Positions 1 through 5,515 are shown, numbered from the stretch's first letter. The stretch is DNA of 5,861 bases from JBDSTW01 sp039914705 (GCA_039914705.1 JBDSOT010000002.1:1-5861), one strand, 5' to 3'. Made by a program: numbers and translations. Notes: generated from the letters alone by a model not told the origin.

Positions 1-701
1 TCCACATTGGCGGCGTAATCGCTGCCTGTAGAAAAGGCGATGGCGTCTTCGCCCGAGGCGGCCAGCACGTGAAATTCCTGCGAGCCGCTGCCGCCGATGC
101 TGCCGGTGTCGGCATGCACGGCGCGAAAGTTGAGGCCGAAGCGCGTGAAGATGCGTGTGTAGGCGGCATGCATATCGGCATAGGTTTTATCCAGCGAAGC
201 CTGGTCGATATGAAATGAATAAGCATCCTTCATCAGGAATTCACGCGCGCGCATCACGCCGAAGCGCGGACGTGGTTCGTCGCGGAACTTGGTCTGGATT
301 TGATAAAACGTAGCAGGTAATTGTTTGTAGCTGTGTATCTCGCGCCGCACCATGTCGGTGATGACCTCTTCGGCGGTGGGGGCGTAGCAGAACTCGCGCT
401 GGTGGCGATCTTTTAGGCGCAGTAGTTCTCCGCCGTATTGTTGCCAACGCCCGGATTCCTGCCACAACTCAGCCGGTTGCACGGTCGGCATCAACACCTC
501 TTGCGCACCGCTGCGATCCATTTCCTCGCGGATGATGGCCTCAACCTTTCGCAACACGCGCAGGCCCAAGGGCAGCCAGGTATAAATGCCAGCAGCCAGT
601 CTGCGGATCATGCCCGCTCGCAGCATTAATTGATGGCTGATGATCTCAGCATCGGCCGGCGTTTCTTTGGTGGTGGGGAGCAGAAGCTGGGAGGCGCGCA
701 T
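1..701 (-). CDS. proS: Prolyl-tRNA synthetase, N-terminal part (runs off left edge)
   Basis: Cytoplasmic class II aminoacyl-tRNA synthetase that activates proline with ATP and charges tRNA-Pro. Reading leftward from the ATG at 701-699, 233 codons are open to the window edge. The start MRASQLLLPTTKETPADAE aligns without gaps, from memory, to E. coli ProS (MRTSQ...KETPADAE). Recognisable blocks are SHQLMLRAGMIRRLAAGIYTW (about residues 22-42), the class II motif 1 region around VEAIIREEMDRSGAQEVLMP (53-72), LWQESGRWQQYG (79-90) and motif 2 with FRDEPRPRFGVMRAREF, whose Arg140 should contact ATP. The editing (INS) domain begins near the edge. The catalytic C-terminus and anticodon-binding domain are outside the window. 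The length pattern fits the long bacterial ProS with an inserted editing domain. Two usually conserved His positions differ: TAEE at 109-112 instead of THEE, and SQEF instead of SHEF near 207-210. The Shine-Dalgarno is weak (a GAG about 10 bases upstream). The gene is divergent from iscA. Confidence 0.97.
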   Translation of the reverse strand, partial: MRASQLLLPTTKETPADAEIISHQLMLRAGMIRRLAAGIYTWLPLGLRVLRKVEAIIREEMDRSGAQEVLMPTVQPAELWQESGRWQQYGGELLRLKDRHQREFCYAPTAEEVITDMVRREIHSYKQLPATFYQIQTKFRDEPRPRFGVMRAREFLMKDAYSFHIDQASLDKTYADMHAAYTRIFTRFGLNFRAVHADTGSIGGSGSQEFHVLAASGEDAIAFSTGSDYAANV

Positions 702-733
702 CAGGCTGGTTCTCGTGTGCAAAGGCAGGGATT

Positions 734-748
734 CTAGCGCGCCGCTAG
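734..748. repeat. Perfect 6-bp inverted repeat with 3-base loop
   Basis: CTAGCG at 734-739 and CGCTAG at 743-748 are exact reverse complements separated by CGC. It lies 33 bases upstream of the proS start codon, so it would fall in the proS leader if transcription begins further out. No T-tract follows on either strand, so it is not a canonical terminator. It could be an operator, a leader hairpin or chance. Confidence 0.4.
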
Positions 749-783
749 TGCATGAGTACAGTGCTGTTGGCATTAGATGTGGC

Positions 784-824
784 ACTATCATTCGGAGCGT
801 AGCGAGGAATCTATCGTTCTCGCT
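784..824. repeat. Possible dispersed intergenic repeat with hairpin
   Basis: The core CATTCGGAGCGTAGCGAGG, followed by AATCT, resembles from memory the widespread bacterial intergenic motif of the form CATTCTGAGCGAAGCGAAG followed by AATCT. Its right part can fold: 801-808 (AGCGAGGA) pairs with 817-824 (TTCTCGCT) over 8 bp with one G-U, around an 8-base loop. Only one copy is in the window, so its repeat status rests on resemblance alone. Confidence 0.4.
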
Positions 825-878
825 TATCATCGAGGCGCTTGCGGTGAGGGCGATTAAAGAGGCGCACCCACCCCCATC

Positions 879-914
879 CCCACTTTCCCCTGTCAAAAGG
901 GGGAAGGGGTTTTT
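879..914 (+). terminator. Terminator-like hairpin with T-tract, rightward
   Basis: The stem 883-890 (CTTTCCCC) pairs with 899-906 (GGGGGAAG) over 8 bp with one U-G, around the 8-base loop TGTCAAAA. It extends by CCC/GGG (879-881 with 907-909) past a bulged A882. Five Ts follow directly at 910-914, then CTCT. This is a good intrinsic terminator geometry on the plus strand, with no T-tract on the minus side. There is no rightward gene upstream to terminate, so it may instead shield iscA from transcription arriving antisense to proS. The preceding C-rich run (866-875) also makes it look like a common type of dispersed intergenic palindrome. Confidence 0.5.
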
Positions 915-950
915 CTCTCCTCCGTTACTCTGAAAGAAACGCTCATGCCC

Positions 951-970
951 TTGACGGTTCCTTGTATAAT
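951..970 (+). promoter_or_regulatory. Candidate promoter for iscA-ferredoxin (strong -10)
   Basis: A perfect -10 hexamer TATAAT is at 965-970, 48 bases ahead of the preferred iscA start. A near-consensus -35-like TTGACG is at 951-956, but the gap is only 8 bases instead of about 17, so the two cannot act as a normal sigma-70 pair. At proper spacing (942-947) the sequence is CTCATG, a poor -35. Either the -10 works with an activator, or the TTGACG is coincidental. No clear IscR-type site was recognised. Confidence 0.5.
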
Positions 971-1007
971 AAGGCCATGCGGTTTTGCTGTGCGTTTGTC
1001 AATTAGT

Positions 1008-1011
1008 GGAG
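1008..1011 (+). promoter_or_regulatory. Shine-Dalgarno deciding the iscA start
   Basis: GGAG at 1008-1011 lies 7 bases before GTG at 1019, the ideal distance. It is only 1 base before the other in-frame GTG at 1013, so the 1019 start is preferred. The resulting N-terminus MAVTLT matches the IscA family. Confidence 0.75.
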
Positions 1012-1018
1012 AGTGACA

Positions 1019-1339
1019 GTGGCGGTTACCTTAACAGATAGTGCGGCCCGGCGTGTGCAAAAGCTCCTTGCAAAGGAGGGCGGCATCGGCTTGCGCCTGG
1101 GCATTAAGAAAGCCGGCTGCTCGGGCATGGCGTACACGTTTGATATTGCTCGCGAGATCAATGAAGGCGATGGGGTGTTCGAGCAGAGCGGCGCCAAGCT
1201 GGTGGTCGATGCGCACAGCCTGATATACCTCGACGGCTCGCAACTCGATTTTATCAAGGACGGCCTCAAGGAAATCTTCAAGTACACCAATCCTAATGAA
1301 AAATCATCCTGCGGTTGCGGGGAGAGTGTTGGTTTTTAA
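1019..1339 (+). CDS. iscA: IscA, A-type iron-sulfur cluster assembly protein
   Basis: A 106-residue A-type carrier (HesB/IscA family) that binds a [2Fe-2S] or [4Fe-4S] cluster or iron and passes it to apoproteins in the cytoplasm. The three ligand cysteines are present: Cys34 in AGCSGMAY and Cys98 and Cys100 in the C-terminal CGCGES. The length matches the family's usual 107. The tail TNPNEKSSCGCGESVGF and the middle LDGSQLDFIKDGLKE favour IscA over ErpA or SufA, though the three are close paralogues. The start is GTG at 1019; a longer reading from GTG 1013 adds two residues and has its ribosome-binding site too close. The gene stands outside a full isc operon (no iscS, iscU, hscB or hscA here) and is followed 48 bases later by a ferredoxin gene, probably co-transcribed since no terminator is seen between them. 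Confidence 0.95.
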   Translation: MAVTLTDSAARRVQKLLAKEGGIGLRLGIKKAGCSGMAYTFDIAREINEGDGVFEQSGAKLVVDAHSLIYLDGSQLDFIKDGLKEIFKYTNPNEKSSCGCGESVGF

Positions 1340-1387
1340 TTTCATTCGCCATCGCCAAGTTGCCATAAAGCTGTCCGGGGTTGATCC

Positions 1388-1645
1388 ATGGCACTAATGA
1401 TTACTGATGAATGCATTAATTGCGATGTGTGCGAACCGGAATGTCCGAACAATGCCATCTCGCAAGGCGCGGAGATATTTGTCATCAATCCTAAGCTGTG
1501 CACCGAGTGCGTGGGGCATTTCGATAAGCCACAATGTGTTGAGGTATGTCCGGTCGATTGCATCCCTCTGGATCCGGATATTGTCGAAGACAAACAGGCA
1601 TTGTATGAGAAATACCTTGTTATCACCGAACGTAGCGGGCTATAG
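1388..1645 (+). CDS. fdx: 2[4Fe-4S] ferredoxin, YfhL/Alvin type
   Basis: An 85-residue soluble low-potential electron carrier. The first cluster motif is C9-x2-C12-x2-C15-x3-C19-P. The second is C38-x2-C41-x8-C50-x3-C54-P, with the enlarged loop VGHFDKPQ (42-49) between its second and third cysteines. That loop plus a C-terminal acidic extension (about 60-85) defines the Alvin ferredoxins, known for very negative and unequal reduction potentials. A ninth cysteine, C58, is also typical of the group. From memory the sequence closely resembles Allochromatium vinosum ferredoxin, including the start MALMITDECINCDVCEPECP. GGGG at 1377-1380, 7 bases before the ATG, is a modest ribosome-binding site. 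The gene follows iscA and may receive its clusters through that system; the redox partner is unknown. The symbol is generic: yfhL or fdxA-type names are also used. Confidence 0.96.
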   Translation: MALMITDECINCDVCEPECPNNAISQGAEIFVINPKLCTECVGHFDKPQCVEVCPVDCIPLDPDIVEDKQALYEKYLVITERSGL

Positions 1646-1665
1646 ATGGCAGGCCGCTGAACGTA
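1646..1665. other. 20-base convergent junction without clear terminator
   Basis: The ferredoxin stop (1643-1645) and the Hpt stop (1668-1666, minus) face each other across 20 bases. No stem with a T-tract lies in the gap. The nearest hairpin, 1688-1693 with 1701-1706 (AGGCCG/CGGCCT), is inside the Hpt gene. It has no T-run on the plus side, and on the minus side the run of five Ts starts about 12 bases away. Confidence 0.6.
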
Positions 1666-2034
1666 TCAGAAAAATCGGATCCGCTCCAGGCCGTTATCCC
1701 CGGCCTCCTTGAGGGCCTGCATATAGGCGCTGATCTGCGTGCGCTGTGCGGTATCGGGCAAGCTGACGCGATGTTCGCGGACGTCCAGTAATTTATCCAG
1801 GAAGCCCTCCAATGCGCGCGCAATATTAAAGACTGCGGCATTGCCAATAAGGGCAGATGAACCGGCGAGGCTGTGTACGCGAATTTGTAAATCCCGAAAT
1901 TCGTCGTAGCTGCATTTCTCCACCAGCTTATTCCACATCTGTTCAACCAGTTGAATTTTGCCGGGCAATTGCTGCCCGTATTGCCTGTTCAGGGTGTTCA
2001 GCAAGGCTCTCACTGAGCTAGGTACACTAGACAT
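1666..2034 (-). CDS. Stand-alone histidine phosphotransfer (Hpt) protein
   Basis: A 122-residue, all-helical Hpt-type protein that would carry phosphate between receiver domains in a multistep phosphorelay in the cytoplasm. The hallmark is RVHSLAGSSALIG (52-64), with His54 the predicted phosphorylated residue. The following ALEGFL (73-78) fits the next helix of the four-helix bundle. There is no kinase, receiver or output domain and no membrane segment. Start: the ATG at 2034-2032 overlaps the end of the upstream receiver gene by 8 bases, with a weak GGAT-like ribosome site, which implies translational coupling. It is the last gene of the kinase-receiver-Hpt operon. It could receive phosphate from any of the three receivers encoded upstream and pass it to another. 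The domain call is firm; its partners are inferred from position. Confidence 0.9.
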   Translation of the reverse strand: MSSVPSSVRALLNTLNRQYGQQLPGKIQLVEQMWNKLVEKCSYDEFRDLQIRVHSLAGSSALIGNAAVFNIARALEGFLDKLLDVREHRVSLPDTAQRTQISAYMQALKEAGDNGLERIRFF

Positions 2035-2419
2035 AAGCGTTCATCCAGATCTGACTGACGTTCGCCGCTAACGTCATTGGGTCGAAGGGTTTGGCGATAA
2101 CATCCAGCGCCCCCAGTTTTTTATAATGATCGACTTCCTGCGCCTGCACCTTCGCAGTCATGAAGATTACCGGGATTGCGGCAGTCTCTGTCTGGGCGCG
2201 CAAGGTTTTTAAGGTACTCGGCCCGTCCATGCCGGGCATCATGACATCAAGCAGGATCAGATCCGGGTTAAACGCCATCGCGGTTTTCGCGGCCTCGCTG
2301 CCGGAGTCGCACAGTTGCACGGTAAACCCCCCCAGTGCCTCGAGCGAAAGACATGCCACCGTTCGAATGTCGGCCTCATCATCCACCATCAGGATGCGTT
2401 TTAATTCGCGCGCGCTCAT
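2027..2419 (-). CDS. Single-domain response regulator (CheY-like receiver)
   Basis: A 130-residue protein consisting only of a receiver domain. The acidic pocket is Asp13-Asp14 (ILMVDDEAD), the phosphoacceptor is Asp58 (LLDVMMPGMDG), the switch Thr is Thr88 (FMTAK) and the conserved Lys is Lys110 followed by Pro (AKPF). All key residues are intact, so it should be phosphorylatable. No DNA-binding, cyclase or other output domain is present, so it acts as a phosphate shuttle to the neighbouring Hpt, as a phosphate sink, or by direct protein binding as CheY and Spo0F do. Its ATG (2419-2417) overlaps the kinase TGA as ATGA, and its stop overlaps the Hpt start, so it is translationally coupled on both sides. 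Confidence 0.95.
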   Translation of the reverse strand: MSARELKRILMVDDEADIRTVACLSLEALGGFTVQLCDSGSEAAKTAMAFNPDLILLDVMMPGMDGPSTLKTLRAQTETAAIPVIFMTAKVQAQEVDHYKKLGALDVIAKPFDPMTLAANVSQIWMNAYV

Positions 2420-5400
2420 GTCGATTCCATTTTTATTGCTATGTTGTCGAGTTGCATCAATGATTGAATCGTGTCGAGTAATTTTTCGTTCGTGATAGTG
2501 GATTTGATCAGCGTGGCGTCGAGGCTGCTCGCTGTCTCTGCATCAAGCTCATGACCGGAAAATACCACCACGGGTATCGGTGGCGACTGGATACTCAGCA
2601 AGGGCAACAGGTCAAGGCCGTTGCCATCCGGCAGGCCCACATCCAAAATCACCAGACTGAAAATTTGCTGTTTGAGTAATTGCCTCGCCTGTTGTAAATC
2701 CGCAGCGCGCACCACGGTTGCGCAGCCTTGCAATAACAGCGCTACTACTTGAGCGATATCCGCATCGTCTTCCACATGCAGGATGCGCGGCTTGGAATTC
2801 AGGCTGTGCCGGGCAGCCTGTTTCACCGAGCGCATGAGACGGGATTGATCAATGGGCTTGTCCAGCCAATCGATGATACCCACGGCATCGCCATTGAGTT
2901 CCACCCGGCCGGCGTCGGCCTTGGCGGAAATCACTACAATCGGAAGGTTCGCGCTATTCGGCTGTTTACGCAGTTCGCGGATGAGCGAGATGCCGTCTTG
3001 ATCCGGCAGCATAATGTCGAGTGTCATTGCGGCATAGGAATGCTGCGTCAGTAATTGCTTGGTTTGAGCGGCATTGTAGGCAATGTCGGTTTGGTAACCG
3101 TCTTGCATCAGCATCATGCTGAGCAGTTTAGCAATATCTACATCGTCTTCGCAGATCAGTATGCGGGGCGATTCGATTTCACCCGGACTGGCTGTGATAA
3201 GGTTCGGCTGCGCCTCCAATTCAGGCAGGTCGAAATAAAAAGTGGTTCCTACTCCGGTTTCCGTTTCAAAGCCGATATTCCCGCCCAGCTTTTCGATAAT
3301 GGCCCGGCTAATGCTAAGCCCCAGACCGGTGCCTTGCGTTACTCGTGTATCGGAGGAATCCGCCTGCGCGAATTTTTCAAAAATTCTATTGCGGAAATTA
3401 TCCGGAATTCCGGGGCCGTGATCGCTTACGGCAACACGAATAGCATTTTCCTGGCGGGTCATGGCGATTACTACGGTGTCGCCGTGAGGTGAAAATTTTA
3501 CGGCGTTGGATAGCAGATTTGCCATTACCTGCATCAGACGGTCGTGGTCGCTATTAACGGTGGCGTCCGCTATCACTTCCTGCAATAGGAATTTAACGCC
3601 GTATAAATCACCATACGCCTGGTTGGCCTCGATAGCCTGTTCCAGCAGGCGCATCAGGTTCATCGGCACGGTAGTGAATGACATTTTTCCGGATTCGATT
3701 TTTTCAACGTCGAGAATATCGTTGATCAGTCGTACCAGGCGTTCGCTATTACTATGTGCGATACCTATGAGAGTCTTCGCCTGTGCGGAAATCTCGCCCG
3801 CCACGCCGCCTTTAATTAACCCCAAGGAGCCTAGAATTGAGGTCATTGGCGTTCTCAATTCATGGCTTACAGTGGAGATGAACTCGTTCTTCATGCGTTC
3901 GACTTGTTTAAGTTCGGTGATGTCTTCACACACAATCAGCCCGAGCATGTCACCGCTGGCATCGCGCGCAAGGCGAATAGTTTCCTTGGCCCAGAAACTG
4001 CTGCCATCCTTGCGTACCCTGCGTAACTCCCATTGGCTCAATTCAGTTTCATCACGCACGCAGGCCAGAAAGCTCATCAAGGAAAATTCCCGATCCTGCT
4101 CGTGAATAAGTTGAATCCTGTTTTTACCCAAAAGTTCTTCGACGCTATAGCCGAGATAACTCGCACCGTACTTATTGATGGAGAGGATATGTCCCTTAGT
4201 GTCGACCGTTAAATACATTAATGGATTATCTTCGTACAGGAAACGGTAGCGCTCTTCGTTTTTACGCAGCTTTTCCTGAGTCTGCTTACGTTCGGTGATG
4301 TCACTCATGATGCCGATGAATAGCCGCTGCTCATCCATATGTACTTCGCTGAGTTTCAGCTCCAGCGGAAAAATAGAACCATCTTTTCGTTGGCCAGGTA
4401 CCTCAACCGCAGATTTTCCGATCAGCCGTGCAACGCCGGTGTTCAGGTAATGCGCGAAGCCCGCTGTATGTGCGCCATGCATATGTGTAGGCATCAACAA
4501 CGTAATATTCTGGCCAAGGGCTTCTTCCGGCGTATAACCAAAGATCCGTGCGGCCTCGGGGTTATAGGATTCGATGAGACCTTGTTCGTTTATGGTGACA
4601 ATACCTTCGGCAACATTCGCGAGGATGGCGCGCACGCGGCTCTTGCTCTGGCGCATGTTCACTTCCGCCTGTTGGCGCTCGGTGATTTCTTTCTCCAGTC
4701 TGATGTTGGTAGCCGCCAGCCGCTGCATGTTTTTACTAAACAGAATAAATAATATAATTGTTAATGTCGCGGCAAACAGACCGCCGGTACGCAACAGGGT
4801 TTGGGTGATCGTTTGTAATTTATTTACTTCGGTGGCACGCTGATTTAATAACACCGTTTCTTCGGCCTTGATCTCTGCCAACGTAGTGCGCATGTCATCA
4901 AAAATTTTCTTTCCCCGACCGGTCTGGATTATTCCGGTAAGCTGTTCCAGCGCTATCTTGTTATTGTTCACATCCCGCCGCATGCCAATATAATCTTCAG
5001 CCATACCTTGCCAGGTCAGCTTATGACTCAATAGCTTTTGGAGCTGCGCCTGTTGCATGGCATTACTCGCTGTCAGTTTCTCCAGATCGGTAAAATGCTG
5101 TGTGAATTCTTTTTGGCCGACAAGATAAGGTTCAAGAAATGTATCCATGCCGGCGAGATAAAACCCGCGTGCACCGGTCTGCATATTGACCAGGCTGGTC
5201 AGGACGTCCTGATTTTTTTTCAGTACCTCATAGCTGTGAGTATCAAGCTCAGTGGCCTTCGACAATTTGGAAAAATTTATATAAGTGATATAGAGCAGGC
5301 CCAGCAACACGACTATCATCAGCCCCAGCGGGATATGTAAGCCGGAAGGAAGCCGGGAAACCCTGGGCATAGCGGCGTTCGCAGTAAACACGGATCGCTG

Positions 5401-5472
5401 CGGATCAGAGATTGGGATTTGGCCAAGCGGGGGGCGTTGGTTTAAAGTGTCAGACGTCAGATAATCAAGCAT
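2416..5472 (-). CDS. Membrane hybrid histidine kinase: CHASE3-PAS-PAS-HisKA-HATPase-REC-REC
   Basis: A 1018-residue inner-membrane sensor kinase. Order: cytoplasmic N-tail (1-44), membrane segment 1 (about 46-66), periplasmic CHASE3 domain (about 70-220, with MQTGARGFYLAGMDTFLEPY), membrane segment 2 (about 231-247), a charged helical linker (250-275), PAS1 (about 278-392) and PAS2 (about 405-518). Then comes HisKA with SHELRTP and phospho-His537. The ATP-binding domain has the N box with Asn652 and Asn656, the G1 box DHGPGIP (684-690), the F box FEKFAQ (698-703) and the G2 box GTGLGLS (714-720). Receiver 1 has Asp776-Asp777, Asp819, Ser849 and Lys872-Pro. Receiver 2 has Asp902-Asp903, Asp944, Ser972 and Lys990, followed by Ser instead of the usual Pro. 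All catalytic residues are present. PAS1 resembles FixL-type heme PAS domains and keeps His335. The ATG at 5472-5470 is chosen because AAGGT lies 8 bases upstream; the internal Met35 has no ribosome site. It is the first gene of a three-gene operon. The signal is unknown. Confidence 0.96.
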   Translation of the reverse strand: MLDYLTSDTLNQRPPLGQIPISDPQRSVFTANAAMPRVSRLPSGLHIPLGLMIVVLLGLLYITYINFSKLSKATELDTHSYEVLKKNQDVLTSLVNMQTGARGFYLAGMDTFLEPYLVGQKEFTQHFTDLEKLTASNAMQQAQLQKLLSHKLTWQGMAEDYIGMRRDVNNNKIALEQLTGIIQTGRGKKIFDDMRTTLAEIKAEETVLLNQRATEVNKLQTITQTLLRTGGLFAATLTIILFILFSKNMQRLAATNIRLEKEITERQQAEVNMRQSKSRVRAILANVAEGIVTINEQGLIESYNPEAARIFGYTPEEALGQNITLLMPTHMHGAHTAGFAHYLNTGVARLIGKSAVEVPGQRKDGSIFPLELKLSEVHMDEQRLFIGIMSDITERKQTQEKLRKNEERYRFLYEDNPLMYLTVDTKGHILSINKYGASYLGYSVEELLGKNRIQLIHEQDREFSLMSFLACVRDETELSQWELRRVRKDGSSFWAKETIRLARDASGDMLGLIVCEDITELKQVERMKNEFISTVSHELRTPMTSILGSLGLIKGGVAGEISAQAKTLIGIAHSNSERLVRLINDILDVEKIESGKMSFTTVPMNLMRLLEQAIEANQAYGDLYGVKFLLQEVIADATVNSDHDRLMQVMANLLSNAVKFSPHGDTVVIAMTRQENAIRVAVSDHGPGIPDNFRNRIFEKFAQADSSDTRVTQGTGLGLSISRAIIEKLGGNIGFETETGVGTTFYFDLPELEAQPNLITASPGEIESPRILICEDDVDIAKLLSMMLMQDGYQTDIAYNAAQTKQLLTQHSYAAMTLDIMLPDQDGISLIRELRKQPNSANLPIVVISAKADAGRVELNGDAVGIIDWLDKPIDQSRLMRSVKQAARHSLNSKPRILHVEDDADIAQVVALLLQGCATVVRAADLQQARQLLKQQIFSLVILDVGLPDGNGLDLLPLLSIQSPPIPVVVFSGHELDAETASSLDATLIKSTITNEKLLDTIQSLMQLDNIAIKMEST

Positions 5473-5515
5473 TACCAGTTACCTTAGGGTTTTTATCAGG
5501 CTGTCTGGTACTCCT
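5473..5515. promoter_or_regulatory. 43-base divergent spacer between kinase operon and nnr
   Basis: The kinase start (5472, minus) and the nnr start (5516, plus) are separated by 43 bases, so their promoters must overlap or lie inside the opposite gene. I see no consensus -10/-35 pair in either direction. The kinase ribosome-binding site is inside it (5481-5485). Confidence 0.5.
5481..5485 (-). promoter_or_regulatory. Shine-Dalgarno deciding the kinase start
   Basis: Minus-strand AAGGT (plus-strand ACCTT, 5481-5485) lies 8 bases upstream of ATG 5472-5470. This supports the long N-terminus over the internal Met35 codon at 5370-5368, which has no purine-rich site ahead of it. Confidence 0.75.

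Larger units (their letters stand above)
702..1018. other. Gene-free divergent spacer between proS and iscA
   Basis: About 317 bases without a believable gene. An open frame at 640-933 (plus) overlaps proS, has no recognisable protein content and runs through the palindromic elements, so I do not call it. The spacer contains a 15-base palindrome at 734-748, a dispersed-repeat-like segment at 784-824, a terminator-like hairpin at 879-914 and a -10 box at 965-970. I saw no convincing leftward promoter for proS: the TTGACA read on the minus strand at 896-891 lies in the hairpin loop and has no -10 at 16-18 bases. Confidence 0.7.

Noticed and set aside
891..896. Minus-strand TTGACA as a -35 box for proS
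   Set aside because: It is a perfect hexamer but lies in the hairpin loop, and the sequence at the -10 distance is GGGTGG, with no usable -10.
640..933. Plus-strand open frame of 97 codons across the proS start and spacer
   Set aside because: It overlaps proS antisense and then reads through palindromic, repeat-like DNA. It has no recognisable domain and no good ribosome site, and it ends in low-complexity Pro/Ser and Gly/Lys sequence from the hairpin.
1013..1018. iscA start at GTG 1013
   Set aside because: It gives only two extra residues and sits 1 base after the GGAG ribosome site. The GTG at 1019 has correct spacing and yields the family-typical N-terminus.
1688..1706. AGGCCG/CGGCCT hairpin as a terminator for the ferredoxin or Hpt gene
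   Set aside because: The hairpin is inside the Hpt coding sequence. No T-run follows it on the plus strand, and on the minus strand the run of five Ts begins about 12 bases after the stem, too far for a canonical intrinsic terminator.
3506..4105. Long plus-strand open frame (199 codons) opposite the kinase
   Set aside because: It lies fully antisense to the HisKA, ATPase and PAS2 coding region, which has intact motifs. It shows no recognisable protein features, so it is a shadow frame.
5368..5370. Internal Met35 as the kinase start
   Set aside because: No Shine-Dalgarno precedes it, while the upstream ATG has AAGGT at 8 bases. The shorter form would still keep both membrane segments, so it cannot be excluded by domains alone.
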